DNA from: Gemmatimonadota bacterium
GTDB lineage: Bacteria; Gemmatimonadota; Gemmatimonadetes; Gemmatimonadales; Gemmatimonadaceae
Direction of reading: 5' to 3'
DNA: 40,549 nt
Assembly (NCBI GenBank): GCA_947471365.1
Contig: CANIWQ010000011.1
Coordinates: 1 to 40,549, forward strand
Notes under the pieces: model-generated
What the model was told of the DNA's origin: nothing
The model's input: the letters and a program-made list of their open reading frames with translations, nothing else
The model's database searches: none
Translations under genes and position numbers: made by a program
Shown here: positions 24,845 to 33,343 of the stretch, one piece after another
How the letters are laid out: every line of letters begins with the position of its first letter
Numbering within the stretch: position 1 is the first letter of the stretch

Positions 24845-27687
24845 CCTCGTGCTCCAGTCGCCACGGCGGCCGCTCCACCATTGGCCTTGATGCCGCGTAG
24901 AATCTTCTCTGGGGTGATCGGCAGTTCCGTCACCCGCACGCCACACGCGTTGTAAATGGCGTTTGCAATCGCGCCAAACACGGGAAGCATAGAGCCCTCC
25001 CCGATTTCCTTTGCGCCGAACGGACCACGCGGCTCAAAGCTCTCCACGGCCGCCGTATGAATCGCCGGCGTCTCGGCGATCGTCGGAATGAGATAGTCGT
25101 GGAGATTGGCGTTAGCAAACTTACCGCTGGGACCCACGATCGTGTCCTCAAGCAGCGTCTCACCCAACCCCATGATGATTGCGCCCTCAACCTGACCGTG
25201 CAGCGTCACCGGATTGATCACGGTTCCGGCATCGCTGTAGTCCGTGAAGCGATCGACGGTCACATACCCGGTTTCTAAATCCACGGTCACTTCGGCCACC
25301 GCCGTCGAGAAGCTATAAGCGGGGGAGGTGCCCACCGTGCCGCCCTTGAACTCGCCGCCGAGATGCTTGGGCGGCGAATACGAACCGGTGCCAACCACCG
25401 GACCCTTCTTTGAGAATGCCGCGCGTGCGACATCGGCCCAGGACATTCCGACGGACGGATGTTGCGGCACAAAGATGCGACCATCGCGCACGGTCAGCGC
25501 TGTGGGGTCGCAACCCAACTCTCGGGCCGCCACTTCGCGGAGCTGCGCCGACACATTCGCGGCCGCCATCTTCACGGCATTGCCGCCCATAAGGGTCACG
25601 CGACTCGAATAGGAGCCCAGGTCGAGCGGACTGACCGTCGTGTCACAGTCCGCCATCCACACCCACTCGTACGGTACACCAAGCTCCTCGGCGGCGATCT
25701 GCACCAACACGGTGTCTGAGCCCTGCCCAATCTCCGCCGCGGCAATGTGCAGCGTCACGCCGGTGCCATCCTCGTGTACGCGGATCATGGCGTTGGAGTG
25801 CGGGAAGTCCGATCGGTAAATCGGATATCCCGCGCCCGACACAAAGCCGCCGCAGCCGACGCCAATCCCCTTGCCCGGCGGTAGCTTGCCGCGCTTCTCG
25901 GCCCACCCAGATGTCTCGCGCGCGCGATTGAGTGTGGCAATAAACTCACACGACGAAATGTCGAGCGCATTGCCAGTACGCGTATTCGGTTCCATGGCAT
26001 TCTTGAGCCGAATATCAAAGGGATCGATACCGAGTTCTTCGGCCATCATGTCGAGCAATGATTCAAAGGCAAAGCGCGGCTGTGGTACCCCGTGTCCGCG
26101 GAACGCGCCGGACGCCGGTAGGTTCGTGTACACGCGCGTGCCTTCATACTTGTAGTTCGGAATTTTGTAGAGCGTCGGCAGCATCGACCCCGCGTAGTAC
26201 GCCGTGATCACGCCGTACGACGTATAGGCGCCACCATCCAGCACCACGGTATGTTCCGCGGCCGTGATTGTGCCGTCTTTCTTGAGACCGATCTTGAGAT
26301 CGATGTATTGCTTATGACGGCCGCGGAAGTGCGTGTACATCTCCTCCCGCGTGTACTCCATCGCGACGGGGCGCCCCGTCATCTTAGAAAGGATCGCCGC
26401 GCAGAAATCGAGCGGTGTCGCTTCCGCCTTGGCACCGAATCCGCCGCCGACCGCCGGGCGAATAACGCGAATGCTCCCCATGGGAACGCCGAGCACGCGC
26501 GAGAGCGAGCGGTGCAGATAGTGCGGCGTTTGTGTGGAGGACCAGAGGGTCAGACGATCGCCGTGATGCTCCCAGCGCGCCAGCGCCGCATGCGGCTCCA
26601 TCGGCGACTGGTACGTACGATTGCCAATAAATCGCTCTTCCCGCACGAGGTCCGCCTCGGCGAATCCCTTCTGCACGTCGCCAAAGTGCCAGTCCACGCG
26701 CGTGTTGATGTTGCCCGCGTAGCGCGGCTTTTCTGGATGGATCACTGGCGCACCGGGCGCCATCGCCGCCACCGGATCAAAGACCGCCGGCAGCTCCTCG
26801 TACTCCACTTCAATCAGCTTGAGCGCCGCTTCGGCGGTTGCGTCGTCCAATGCTGCTACCGCAGCCACTTCATCGCCCACGTAGCGGACGCGCTCCTTGG
26901 CGAGAATCTGTTCATCTTCGCGGGCGGGGCTCACGCCGTAGAAGGCGTCTGGCACATCGGCGCCGGTGATCACCGCCAGCACGCCCGGCAAGGCGCGTGC
27001 TTTGGTTACGTCAATGCGCTTGATGATCCCGTGCGCCACCCTGCTTCCCAGAATCTTGCCGACGATCGTGTCGGGGAGGTGCAGGTCCGCCGTGTACTTG
27101 GCACGCCCGGTGACTTTGTCCGGTCCGTCGTAGCGCGTGACGCCGTGACTCACCGTATCGTGATCGCGCACCTGGTCGCGTTCGGCGTGCCCGTGCGGTT
27201 TGGAGTTGAAGGGCACGCCCTCGAACTCTTTCCACCCAGACACCGCTTTGATCATGCGCGGGTATGTTGCGCAGCGGCACAAGTTGCCCGAGAGCGCTTC
27301 TTTGATCTCGCCCTCAGTCGGCGTCGGATTTCTGTCGATGAGCGCCTTCGATGCCATTACCGCGCCGCTCGTGCAATAGCCGCACTGAATCGCCCCGTGC
27401 TTGACGAACGCATGCTGCAGGGGGTGCAATTCACCGTCGTGCGACAGTCCTTCGATGGTCGTAATGCGCTTTCCCTGCGCCGCGACGGCCAGCATGAGGC
27501 ACGAGTTTACCGGATCGCCGTCCACCTGTACGGTGCACGCGCCACAGTCGCCCGTGCCGCATCCCTTCTTGGTGCCGGTCAGCCCAAGGTGTTGCCGCAA
27601 CGCGGCGAGCAGCGTGGTGTTCGGTTTGAGCGCGAGGGTACGATCCTCACCATTGATGTTCAAACGAACGAGGACTTCGGTGCTCAT
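24841..27687 (-). CDS. Fused [2Fe-2S] + molybdopterin subunit of a hydroxybenzoyl-CoA reductase-like enzyme
   Basis: A xanthine oxidase-family molybdenum hydroxylase (948 aa) joining two subunits that are usually separate. Residues 1-160 hold two [2Fe-2S] clusters (Cys43/48/51/63 in KGCGTGDCGACT and beyond; Cys102/105 with Cys137/139 in NLCRCA). From about 175 onward is the molybdopterin domain, with QSPMEPHAALA, AVGGGFGAKAEA, AFRGHGVPQPRFAFE and GPFGAKEIGEGSM, where the C-terminal Glu matches the active-site base. In a benzoyl-CoA cluster the best guess is 4-hydroxybenzoyl-CoA reductase (HcrC-HcrA fused), removing a phenolic hydroxyl; an aldehyde or N-heterocycle hydroxylase is possible. It overlaps the FAD-subunit gene and the TetR gene by four bases each. 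Confidence 0.82.
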   Translation of the reverse strand: MSTEVLVRLNINGEDRTLALKPNTTLLAALRQHLGLTGTKKGCGTGDCGACTVQVDGDPVNSCLMLAVAAQGKRITTIEGLSHDGELHPLQHAFVKHGAIQCGYCTSGAVMASKALIDRNPTPTEGEIKEALSGNLCRCATYPRMIKAVSGWKEFEGVPFNSKPHGHAERDQVRDHDTVSHGVTRYDGPDKVTGRAKYTADLHLPDTIVGKILGSRVAHGIIKRIDVTKARALPGVLAVITGADVPDAFYGVSPAREDEQILAKERVRYVGDEVAAVAALDDATAEAALKLIEVEYEELPAVFDPVAAMAPGAPVIHPEKPRYAGNINTRVDWHFGDVQKGFAEADLVREERFIGNRTYQSPMEPHAALARWEHHGDRLTLWSSTQTPHYLHRSLSRVLGVPMGSIRVIRPAVGGGFGAKAEATPLDFCAAILSKMTGRPVAMEYTREEMYTHFRGRHKQYIDLKIGLKKDGTITAAEHTVVLDGGAYTSYGVITAYYAGSMLPTLYKIPNYKYEGTRVYTNLPASGAFRGHGVPQPRFAFESLLDMMAEELGIDPFDIRLKNAMEPNTRTGNALDISSCEFIATLNRARETSGWAEKRGKLPPGKGIGVGCGGFVSGAGYPIYRSDFPHSNAMIRVHEDGTGVTLHIAAAEIGQGSDTVLVQIAAEELGVPYEWVWMADCDTTVSPLDLGSYSSRVTLMGGNAVKMAAANVSAQLREVAARELGCDPTALTVRDGRIFVPQHPSVGMSWADVARAAFSKKGPVVGTGSYSPPKHLGGEFKGGTVGTSPAYSFSTAVAEVTVDLETGYVTVDRFTDYSDAGTVINPVTLHGQVEGAIIMGLGETLLEDTIVGPSGKFANANLHDYLIPTIAETPAIHTAAVESFEPRGPFGAKEIGEGSMLPVFGAIANAIYNACGVRVTELPITPEKILRGIKANGGAAAVATGARG

Positions 27688-28559
27688 GAGCGTCCCTCCG
27701 CGCGTTCTACCGCCTGCTCAAATGCGCGCTGAGCCAGAACGCTCACCAGTTCACGTCGGAAGTCAGCTGTGCCGCGAACATCGGTAATTGGCAGCGCCTC
27801 AACGGCGCACTGCGCCGCCGCCTTGGCAAAGAGCGCCGCCGATGGCCGCTCTCCCTCGAGCATCGCCGCCGCCGCGCTGATCATGAGTGGTACTGGGGAG
27901 ACCGCACCGAGCACGATGCGTGCGCCCTGCATGCGTCCCTTAGCCACCGTAATTCGAGCGGCGACGGCCGCCACCGCGAGCGACGCGCCTTTGCGTCGCG
28001 AGAATCGCTGATAACTCGTCCCAGACCCAGCGGGCTGCGCCGGTAGCAGAATCGCGACGAGCACCTCGCCTGAGGTGAGCACCGTGCGCCGCGGCCCCAG
28101 AAAGAACTCTTCGGCCGGCATCTCACGCGTGCCATGCACACCAATCAAGCGGACCCGAGCGCCGGAGGCGATCGCCGCGGGCGGCGTGTCCGCGCACGGC
28201 ACCGCACGACAAAAATTTCCGCCGATGGTCGCCAAGCTTCTGATCTGCGCGCTGCCAATCGCTCGGGCCGCGTCGGCCAGCGCGACACTGCGGGCGCGCA
28301 CGAGCGGCGAGGACGCCACCGCTGACACCGTCGTGAGGCCGCCGATGCACAGCCCGCCTCCGTCCTCGGCAATCCCTCGAAGCTCCGGCAAATGATCGAG
28401 CGCAATCAGCTGACGCGCCGTCTCCCGTTCTCGCTGAAAGTCGGGAATGAGTTCGGTGCCGCCGGCGATAAACGCGGCGTCGGCGCCGAGGCTCGAGGCG
28501 AGCGCGCACGCGTCGCTCAAGCTCCCCGGCCGCACATAGGTAAAATCCGGCATCGCCAT
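27684..28559 (-). CDS. FAD-binding subunit of the molybdenum hydroxylase
   Basis: The medium (CoxM/HcrB-type) flavin subunit, 291 aa. It carries the FAD motifs AGGTELIPDF and TIGGNFCRAVPCADTPPA, and FSRRKGASLAVAAVAA in the C-terminal half. Characterised 4-hydroxybenzoyl-CoA reductases have an extra ~40-residue loop in this subunit that binds an additional [4Fe-4S] cluster. Here the matching region (GVHGTREMPAEEF) has no insertion and no cysteines, so electron flow may run as in ordinary xanthine dehydrogenases. Its stop overlaps the start of the large subunit by four bases (ATGA). ATG 28559 is used; ATG 28553 is as good. Confidence 0.87.
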   Translation of the reverse strand: MAMPDFTYVRPGSLSDACALASSLGADAAFIAGGTELIPDFQRERETARQLIALDHLPELRGIAEDGGGLCIGGLTTVSAVASSPLVRARSVALADAARAIGSAQIRSLATIGGNFCRAVPCADTPPAAIASGARVRLIGVHGTREMPAEEFFLGPRRTVLTSGEVLVAILLPAQPAGSGTSYQRFSRRKGASLAVAAVAARITVAKGRMQGARIVLGAVSPVPLMISAAAAMLEGERPSAALFAKAAAQCAVEALPITDVRGTADFRRELVSVLAQRAFEQAVERAEGRS

Positions 28560-28622
28560 GCGAAAGCACTCAGTGGAGAGATGGGACGGCGTGCATGCGA
28601 TAGCGAACGAGGCCGCCTCGCA

Positions 28623-29480
28623 TCACGCCACCTTCGACGCGGCAGTCCACGCCACATCCTGCTGCGACATCTTCCGATACCGGAACGCACCCCACAGCGC
28701 CGCGCCAATGGAGCCGGCAAAAATCGCGTCGTCGTGCGTCACCACTTCGAGTTTTCCAAGTTCAGCTTCCTTCTTTGCCAACGAATCGCGCAACGCCGTG
28801 AGCAGCCCGGTGTCTGAGGCGAGTCCACCACTCACGAACACCGCCCCCTCAAACTCCAGCGACCGCAACAACCGCACAAAGCGCTCGGCCATACTCTCGT
28901 GCACGCCGCGCAGGATGTCGCTGGTCGTAATGCCACGCGACACCATGTTGATCACGTCAGTCTCGGCGAGCACCGCGCAGATCGAGCTCACCTTTTCCGG
29001 CTTGGTGGCGAGGATCGACAGCTGCCCGATTTCGTCGTGCGACACGCCGAGATAGCGCGCGATGTTCTCGAGGAACTGCCCGGAACCCGACGCGCACTGG
29101 CTGGTCATTTTGTAGTCCTTCACACGGCCGTGGCCGTCCATGGCCACCGCGCGCGTATGAAGTGCGCCCACATCGAGCACCGCGCCAATGCCAGGCGTCA
29201 GAAACAGCGCGCCACGCGCGTGCGTGGTCATGCCGTAGAAATGCCCCGTGGCATACGGCACTTCGCCACCCTCGCCCGTGGTGCCGATGTAGTGGATCTC
29301 GTTCACGCCGGCCATCTCGACTGCGGCATCAAAGGTTTCGTCGACGACTTTCGCAATCTCACGCCGGCGAATGCGCGTCGACACTTGCGCGAGTAACTGC
29401 TCCGAGCCCTCGCCGTTCGTGCGCATCACGGTCACCTTCACGGCGCCGCTCCCAACGTCGATTCCCGCTGTGGTGATCAT
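28623..29480 (-). CDS. bcrD: Benzoyl-CoA reductase ATPase subunit D
   Basis: The shorter ATPase subunit of class I benzoyl-CoA reductase (285 aa). With BcrA it binds two ATP and a bridging [4Fe-4S] cluster and drives electrons onto the BcrBC catalytic half. Seen are GIDVGSGAVKV, YIGTTGEGGEVPYATGHFYG, LDVGALHTRAVAMD, Cys129 in TSQCASGSGQFLENIARYLGV and Cys168 in SSICAVLAETD. The CASGSGQFLENIARYLG run is characteristic of BcrD/BadG/BzdP. It begins one base into the stop of bcrA, completing the order bcrC-B-A-D. Confidence 0.93.
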   Translation of the reverse strand: MITTAGIDVGSGAVKVTVMRTNGEGSEQLLAQVSTRIRRREIAKVVDETFDAAVEMAGVNEIHYIGTTGEGGEVPYATGHFYGMTTHARGALFLTPGIGAVLDVGALHTRAVAMDGHGRVKDYKMTSQCASGSGQFLENIARYLGVSHDEIGQLSILATKPEKVSSICAVLAETDVINMVSRGITTSDILRGVHESMAERFVRLLRSLEFEGAVFVSGGLASDTGLLTALRDSLAKKEAELGKLEVVTHDDAIFAGSIGAALWGAFRYRKMSQQDVAWTAASKVA

Positions 29481-30748
29481 TAGGCCACCATCCGGTTGGC
29501 AAAGAGCGCCGCACCCAGCGCGCCCGTGTAGATACTCTCCGCTGAAATATTCAGCGTGCGCGCGCCATAGTTTTCCTGAATCAATTCGCGAATCGCGCGC
29601 ACCGCCGCGGGATTCTTGGCCACGCCGCCGGTGAAGGTGAACTCATCGTCCACACCACCCGAGCGCGCCAATAGACTCATTGCGCGAATCACGATCGCGC
29701 GGTGCAACCCAGCCAGAATGTCTTCGCGCTTCTCGCCAAGCGACAGCCGCTCGCGGAGTTCCGCGCCCGCAAACACGGTGCAGGTGGAATTGATCTTCAC
29801 GCTCCGCTTGGAGAGTTCCGCTAGCGGACCAAGCTCATGTAGGCCGAGGTTCATTTCGTCCGCGATGTAGCCGAGGTAGCGTCCGCAGCCCGCCGCGCAC
29901 CGGTCGTTCATCTGGAAGCCCGTGACGATTCCCGCGGCGTCCACCTGAATCGCCTTGGTGTCCTGGCCGCCGATATCGAGCACCGTGCGTGTGTTCGGGA
30001 ACATCGCGTGTGCCCCGAGTCCGTGACACAGAATCTCAGAGCGGATCTGTTCTTTCGGGAACGGGAGCCGCGCACGACCGTATCCCGTGCCAACCGTGGC
30101 AGCCGGGCTCAGGTCGTACGCCACCGCAAACTCTACGGCATGGGCCAATCGCGGATTGCTCACCCGAGTCAGCGCATCGCCAATGTGATCGCGGAAGTCG
30201 AGATCCATCGGCTCGTTTTCTACGCGAATGATGCACTTGTCGTACACGCCAATCAGGCGATCGAAACTCACCCCCGTGGGGTCGCCACTCTGCTCGGCAA
30301 TGCGCATAAATGCCGAGCCGACCGCGTCACGGAAGAAGTCCGAACGAAGTTCGGCGGGACGCTTGAATCGTTCTTCTTCTTCCACCGTAATGCGTCGGCA
30401 GATTTCTTCAATCGCGTCACGGAAGGGCGCCTTGAGTTCCTGCGGCGCCGACTTGTCGATCTCCTCGAGCAGCAACTGCTCCAACCGTCGCAGCTGATGC
30501 AGCAACTGCTCCATCACAAAGGCACGCCGCAGATCGCTCACGGCCTGCACCGTCTCCGTCGACTCCACATGCTGCTCAATCAGCCCAAAGCGCGCATTGA
30601 TAAACGCTTCGGTCTTGGCGACCGCCGCCGCCAGATCGTAGTTCGAACGCGAGTTCGTGATGCCTCGACCGAGCACATCGCCGTTCTCATCCAGAATCAC
30701 GGCCTTCGTAGTGGTCGAGCCTAGGTCAATCCCGACGACGCAACTCAT
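29480..30748 (-). CDS. bcrA: Benzoyl-CoA reductase ATPase subunit A
   Basis: The longer ATPase subunit (422 aa) of class I benzoyl-CoA reductase. GIDLGSTTTKAVI opens the ASKHA fold. An insertion of about 140 helical, charged residues (roughly 65-200) follows; it is typical of BcrA/BadF/BzdQ and absent from simple activases. Then come GTGYGRARLPFP, LDIGGQDTKAIQVD, Cys284 in NDRCAAGCGRYLGYIADEM, Cys323 in NSTCTVFAGAE and TFTGGVAKN. All nucleotide and cluster positions are intact. Its ATG overlaps the bcrB stop by four bases. Confidence 0.94.
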   Translation of the reverse strand: MSCVVGIDLGSTTTKAVILDENGDVLGRGITNSRSNYDLAAAVAKTEAFINARFGLIEQHVESTETVQAVSDLRRAFVMEQLLHQLRRLEQLLLEEIDKSAPQELKAPFRDAIEEICRRITVEEEERFKRPAELRSDFFRDAVGSAFMRIAEQSGDPTGVSFDRLIGVYDKCIIRVENEPMDLDFRDHIGDALTRVSNPRLAHAVEFAVAYDLSPAATVGTGYGRARLPFPKEQIRSEILCHGLGAHAMFPNTRTVLDIGGQDTKAIQVDAAGIVTGFQMNDRCAAGCGRYLGYIADEMNLGLHELGPLAELSKRSVKINSTCTVFAGAELRERLSLGEKREDILAGLHRAIVIRAMSLLARSGGVDDEFTFTGGVAKNPAAVRAIRELIQENYGARTLNISAESIYTGALGAALFANRMVA

Positions 30749-32019
30749 GCGCCCTTCCCCGCGCGGCGCGCGTCAATCATTTGGAAATAGCTTTCGAGGC
30801 GATTCTTGATATTGGCCGCCGAGAAATAGCGCGGATCCACCAAATCCGATTCGATGAACGCCCCGGGGATCCCCGTGCGCTTCTCCACCTCACGCAGAAT
30901 CATCAGCTGTCCCGCCGAGAACGAGTTGCACGACTTCACGGAGTTAATCAGGAAGCCGTCGGCCTTGTACTCTTTGATGTAGTTGCAGATCATATCAATG
31001 CGCGACGGCAAGTTCAGATTGGTGTAACAGCCGCTGCAGTAATCCGCGAGCGTACCGAGCGGATCATTGGGGTTGTGGCGGAAGCCAAAGTCATAGGTGC
31101 CGCCGACCTTGGTATACGTCGAGGCCACCACGACAGCTTTTTCGTCGGCGAACATCTTCCAGAAGTCGCGGAAGTGCGTCCAGTTAGGCGGCCCCTCCAC
31201 CACCAGGCGATACTTCTCCCCTTCGAGCGGCCCTTCGGGCGTGATCGGCCCAAGGCCAAGCATCGCGCGCTCCTCCACTTCCTCGCGCAGCGCCTTGTAG
31301 TAGTCCACTCCTTCCTGCGTCCCACGGAACGCACTGAAGATCGGCCCGACGTAGTACACGGTGCCGAAGTATCCATCAATCGGACTCGGCACCTGCTTGC
31401 CAGCCTGCAGCACCGCCACAAGATCGTCCTCGGCCTGCGCCGAGAGCTGCAAGTGATGGCGCAGTTTTTCTTCGTCATACTTGTTGCCGGTCGCCTTCTC
31501 GAGCGCCGGAATCACTGTCTCGCGCAACTGGCGCAGCATATACTCGCGGTGCTCGGGCTCGAGCTTGCCGTCGCCCTGATACGGCACGTGGAACATCACC
31601 GTCGGGCAGTCATACTCCTCACGCAGCAACTCAAACCACTTCATGAAGGTGTAGCAGCCGGTGTACGAGAGGAGGAGCAGATCGGGCTTCGGGAGCTTGG
31701 TGCCACCGGGTCCGATATTCCCCGAGCGCATCATCCCGATGTCGCACTTCACATAGGTGCACACATCCTCGGAGTGCCCGCCGCGCTCAGCCTCAGCGAT
31801 GTAATCGCCAGACTGCTTCCGCATCCCCGACTGCAGCGCATTGATCTCGGGAAGCACGGGGAGCGCACCGAACGAGCGAATGAGCTCGGTCAGATTTCCC
31901 GGCACAAACGTGTACACCACCGGAGTCTTCGTCTCAGGCGCTTTCGCCAACAACTCAAAATGATTGGCGATCATTTCTTTCTGCAGCACCATCGACCGGT
32001 CCTTGAGAACTTCAGCCAT
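30745..32019 (-). CDS. bcrB: Benzoyl-CoA reductase catalytic subunit B
   Basis: The larger catalytic subunit (424 aa), BcrB/BadE/BzdO type. With BcrC it carries the [4Fe-4S] clusters and the aromatic CoA-ester site for the Birch-like two-electron reduction of the ring to cyclohexa-1,5-dienecarbonyl-CoA. Candidate cluster cysteines are Cys87/Cys92 in SEDVCTYVKCDIG and Cys364 in SVKSCNSFSAGQ; DYCSGCYTN adds two more. The length fits BcrB (about 430-440) rather than BcrC (about 380-390). ATG 32019 shares a base with the bcrC stop (TAATG), implying strong coupling. Confidence 0.92.
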   Translation of the reverse strand: MAEVLKDRSMVLQKEMIANHFELLAKAPETKTPVVYTFVPGNLTELIRSFGALPVLPEINALQSGMRKQSGDYIAEAERGGHSEDVCTYVKCDIGMMRSGNIGPGGTKLPKPDLLLLSYTGCYTFMKWFELLREEYDCPTVMFHVPYQGDGKLEPEHREYMLRQLRETVIPALEKATGNKYDEEKLRHHLQLSAQAEDDLVAVLQAGKQVPSPIDGYFGTVYYVGPIFSAFRGTQEGVDYYKALREEVEERAMLGLGPITPEGPLEGEKYRLVVEGPPNWTHFRDFWKMFADEKAVVVASTYTKVGGTYDFGFRHNPNDPLGTLADYCSGCYTNLNLPSRIDMICNYIKEYKADGFLINSVKSCNSFSAGQLMILREVEKRTGIPGAFIESDLVDPRYFSAANIKNRLESYFQMIDARRAGKGA

Positions 32020-33206
32020 TAGGCGGCCCCCCAGAGCTTAATCGAGTCGGCGAAGGTGCCGGCCTGTTCGCGGAACTGCTGAAACTGCCCCGTGTTCTCC
32101 GCGTACTTGAACGCGATACACGGGATCCCTGCTTTTTCCGCGCCATCCCGCAGCATCGGTTGGTCGAGCAGTGCGGGGTCGCAGAAACTCGGTGTCGCAA
32201 AAATAATTCCATCCGCCTTGGCATCGGCCACACGGTTCTTCATCAGGTTGCGCTTGCCGAGCGGATTGATTTCGTAGAGCACCGACGACGCCATGTCGTT
32301 GCGAATGAAGGCGTCGGCCAGCGCACGCACCGGCTCGCCATCATCCCGCACAGTGGTCGTCAAAAAGCGATTGCCGAGGAGAAAGTCATCGTCCACGATG
32401 TAGCAGCCGGCGCGCTCAATACTTTTAATGAGCCCCAGCGGCGGTTGCTCGCAGAACGCGCCCACGACGACGACGCGACTGTTGTCGCGCGGGCGTTTGG
32501 GGTCGGCGGCCACGGCCGCGATGTACTGCTTGGCGTGCGCAATGAACGTCTCAGGCGCCACGCTCTCGCCAGCGCGGAGCAACAGATAGAGCTCTTCGGT
32601 CGGCACATCCCAGGGCCGATCCCGCCGCAGGGCATACAATTCACGAATGACCGCGCGGGCTTCGTTGTACACGGCGATCGAGCGCTGCAAGTCCACATCG
32701 GTCGGACGATGCCCCGATACCTCGGCGAGCCCGTCAATCATGTGGTGCAGCTCGCCGGCCCAGAACTCAGCGGACGCACCTGGATCCGGCACCTGCGGCA
32801 CGTCGATGTACCGCACGTAGGTATCGGGATACAGGAGCTTCCACATGCCCGACAAATTGCGAATCACGTCGCACGTCGAGGGAAAAAGCACCGCCGAGAG
32901 CATGTCGAGCCGCCCCGACTGCGCCAACTCAATCACCGAGCGCGGCAAATGGCAGATATAGGACTGATAGAAAGCGTCGCCGCGAATGATCTCAATGCGG
33001 TCGCCGCCGCCGTGGATCCCCACCGGCAAGAACCCCGTCGCATGGAGCACCTCCCGCGGCGCGTAGACCGGGAGATAGCCGCCCGCCTTGCGCCCCGGAT
33101 TGTCCTCGAGCCACTGTCGAACGACCGTAAAGTCGAGATCTTCAAATATGTCGCGCGCCCAGTCTACGATTGCAGTGCGCGTCATCAACTCGTCGTGCTT
33201 GGCCAT
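32019..33206 (-). CDS. bcrC: Benzoyl-CoA reductase catalytic subunit C
   Basis: The smaller catalytic subunit (395 aa), BcrC/BadD/BzdN type, and the first gene of the minus-strand unit. Visible candidate cluster cysteines are Cys85 in QSYICHLPRS, Cys112 in FPSTCDVIRN and Cys342 in ATPSFCDPALL; this three-position pattern is typical of the family. GGYLPVYAPREVLHATGFLPVGI is the N-terminal family signature. ATG 33206 has GGAAG a few bases upstream. The ~100-base leader before it contains a hairpin and, further up, the operator-like palindrome. Confidence 0.93.
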   Translation of the reverse strand: MAKHDELMTRTAIVDWARDIFEDLDFTVVRQWLEDNPGRKAGGYLPVYAPREVLHATGFLPVGIHGGGDRIEIIRGDAFYQSYICHLPRSVIELAQSGRLDMLSAVLFPSTCDVIRNLSGMWKLLYPDTYVRYIDVPQVPDPGASAEFWAGELHHMIDGLAEVSGHRPTDVDLQRSIAVYNEARAVIRELYALRRDRPWDVPTEELYLLLRAGESVAPETFIAHAKQYIAAVAADPKRPRDNSRVVVVGAFCEQPPLGLIKSIERAGCYIVDDDFLLGNRFLTTTVRDDGEPVRALADAFIRNDMASSVLYEINPLGKRNLMKNRVADAKADGIIFATPSFCDPALLDQPMLRDGAEKAGIPCIAFKYAENTGQFQQFREQAGTFADSIKLWGAA

Positions 33207-33255
33207 GGCAACTTCCAGCGTGCGATGGTGAGGTGCGGCCCGACCAGCGGCCCGT

Positions 33256-33271
33256 ACCCGCTCAAGCGGGT
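33256..33271. other. Palindromic hairpin in the bcrC leader
   Basis: ACCCGCTCAAGCGGGT forms a 6- to 7-bp stem with a tiny loop, 50 bases upstream of the bcrC start and inside its likely 5' untranslated leader. It could be an mRNA-stabilising hairpin, an attenuator or a second protein-binding site. It lacks a T-run in the minus direction, so I do not call it a terminator. Confidence 0.4.
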
Positions 33272-33292
33272 GTTCTTGCGTCTGTTCCTATT

Positions 33293-33308
33293 TCGAACGG
33301 ACGTTCGA
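33293..33308. promoter_or_regulatory. TetR-type operator palindrome
   Basis: TCGAACGgaCGTTCGA: two 7-base half-sites in perfect inverted repeat around a 2-base centre, within the 217-base divergent region between bcrC and the fused dehydrogenase/hydratase gene. Size and symmetry fit a TetR-family site. It would lie at the likely transcription start of the bcr unit and in the promoter spacer of the opposite unit, so one repressor could control both. Confidence 0.55.
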
Positions 33309-33311
33309 TAG

Positions 33312-33343
33312 AATATACTTGAACATTGTACCACGCTCGTCAA
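33312..33343. promoter_or_regulatory. Candidate divergent promoter elements
   Basis: This is the most AT-rich stretch of the region. On the minus strand TTGACG (33338-33343) and TATATT (33312-33317) resemble -35/-10 boxes, but the spacer is 20 bases, longer than ideal. On the plus strand TATACT (33314-33319) could be a -10 box without a good -35. Both are tentative. A plus-strand start here gives a leader of about 100 bases for the fusion gene. Confidence 0.3.

Noticed and set aside
26251-27732. Long plus-strand open frame opposite the molybdenum hydroxylase
   Set aside because: The minus strand holds an unmistakable molybdopterin/[2Fe-2S] protein; this frame has no recognisable domain.
15125-33206. 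Class II (BamB-I type, tungsten) benzoyl-CoA reductase
   Set aside because: No aldehyde:ferredoxin oxidoreductase-like BamB or hydrogenase/heterodisulfide-like Bam subunits are present; the ATPase and BcrBC-type subunits point to class I.
12131-33206. Mobile element or genomic island boundaries around the aromatic cluster
   Set aside because: I looked for integrases, transposases, tRNA attachment sites and flanking direct repeats and saw none; base composition by eye does not change sharply at the edges.
30781-33311. Two long plus-strand open frames opposite bcrB and bcrC
   Set aside because: Antisense shadows of intact bcr genes with no motif and no ribosome-binding site.
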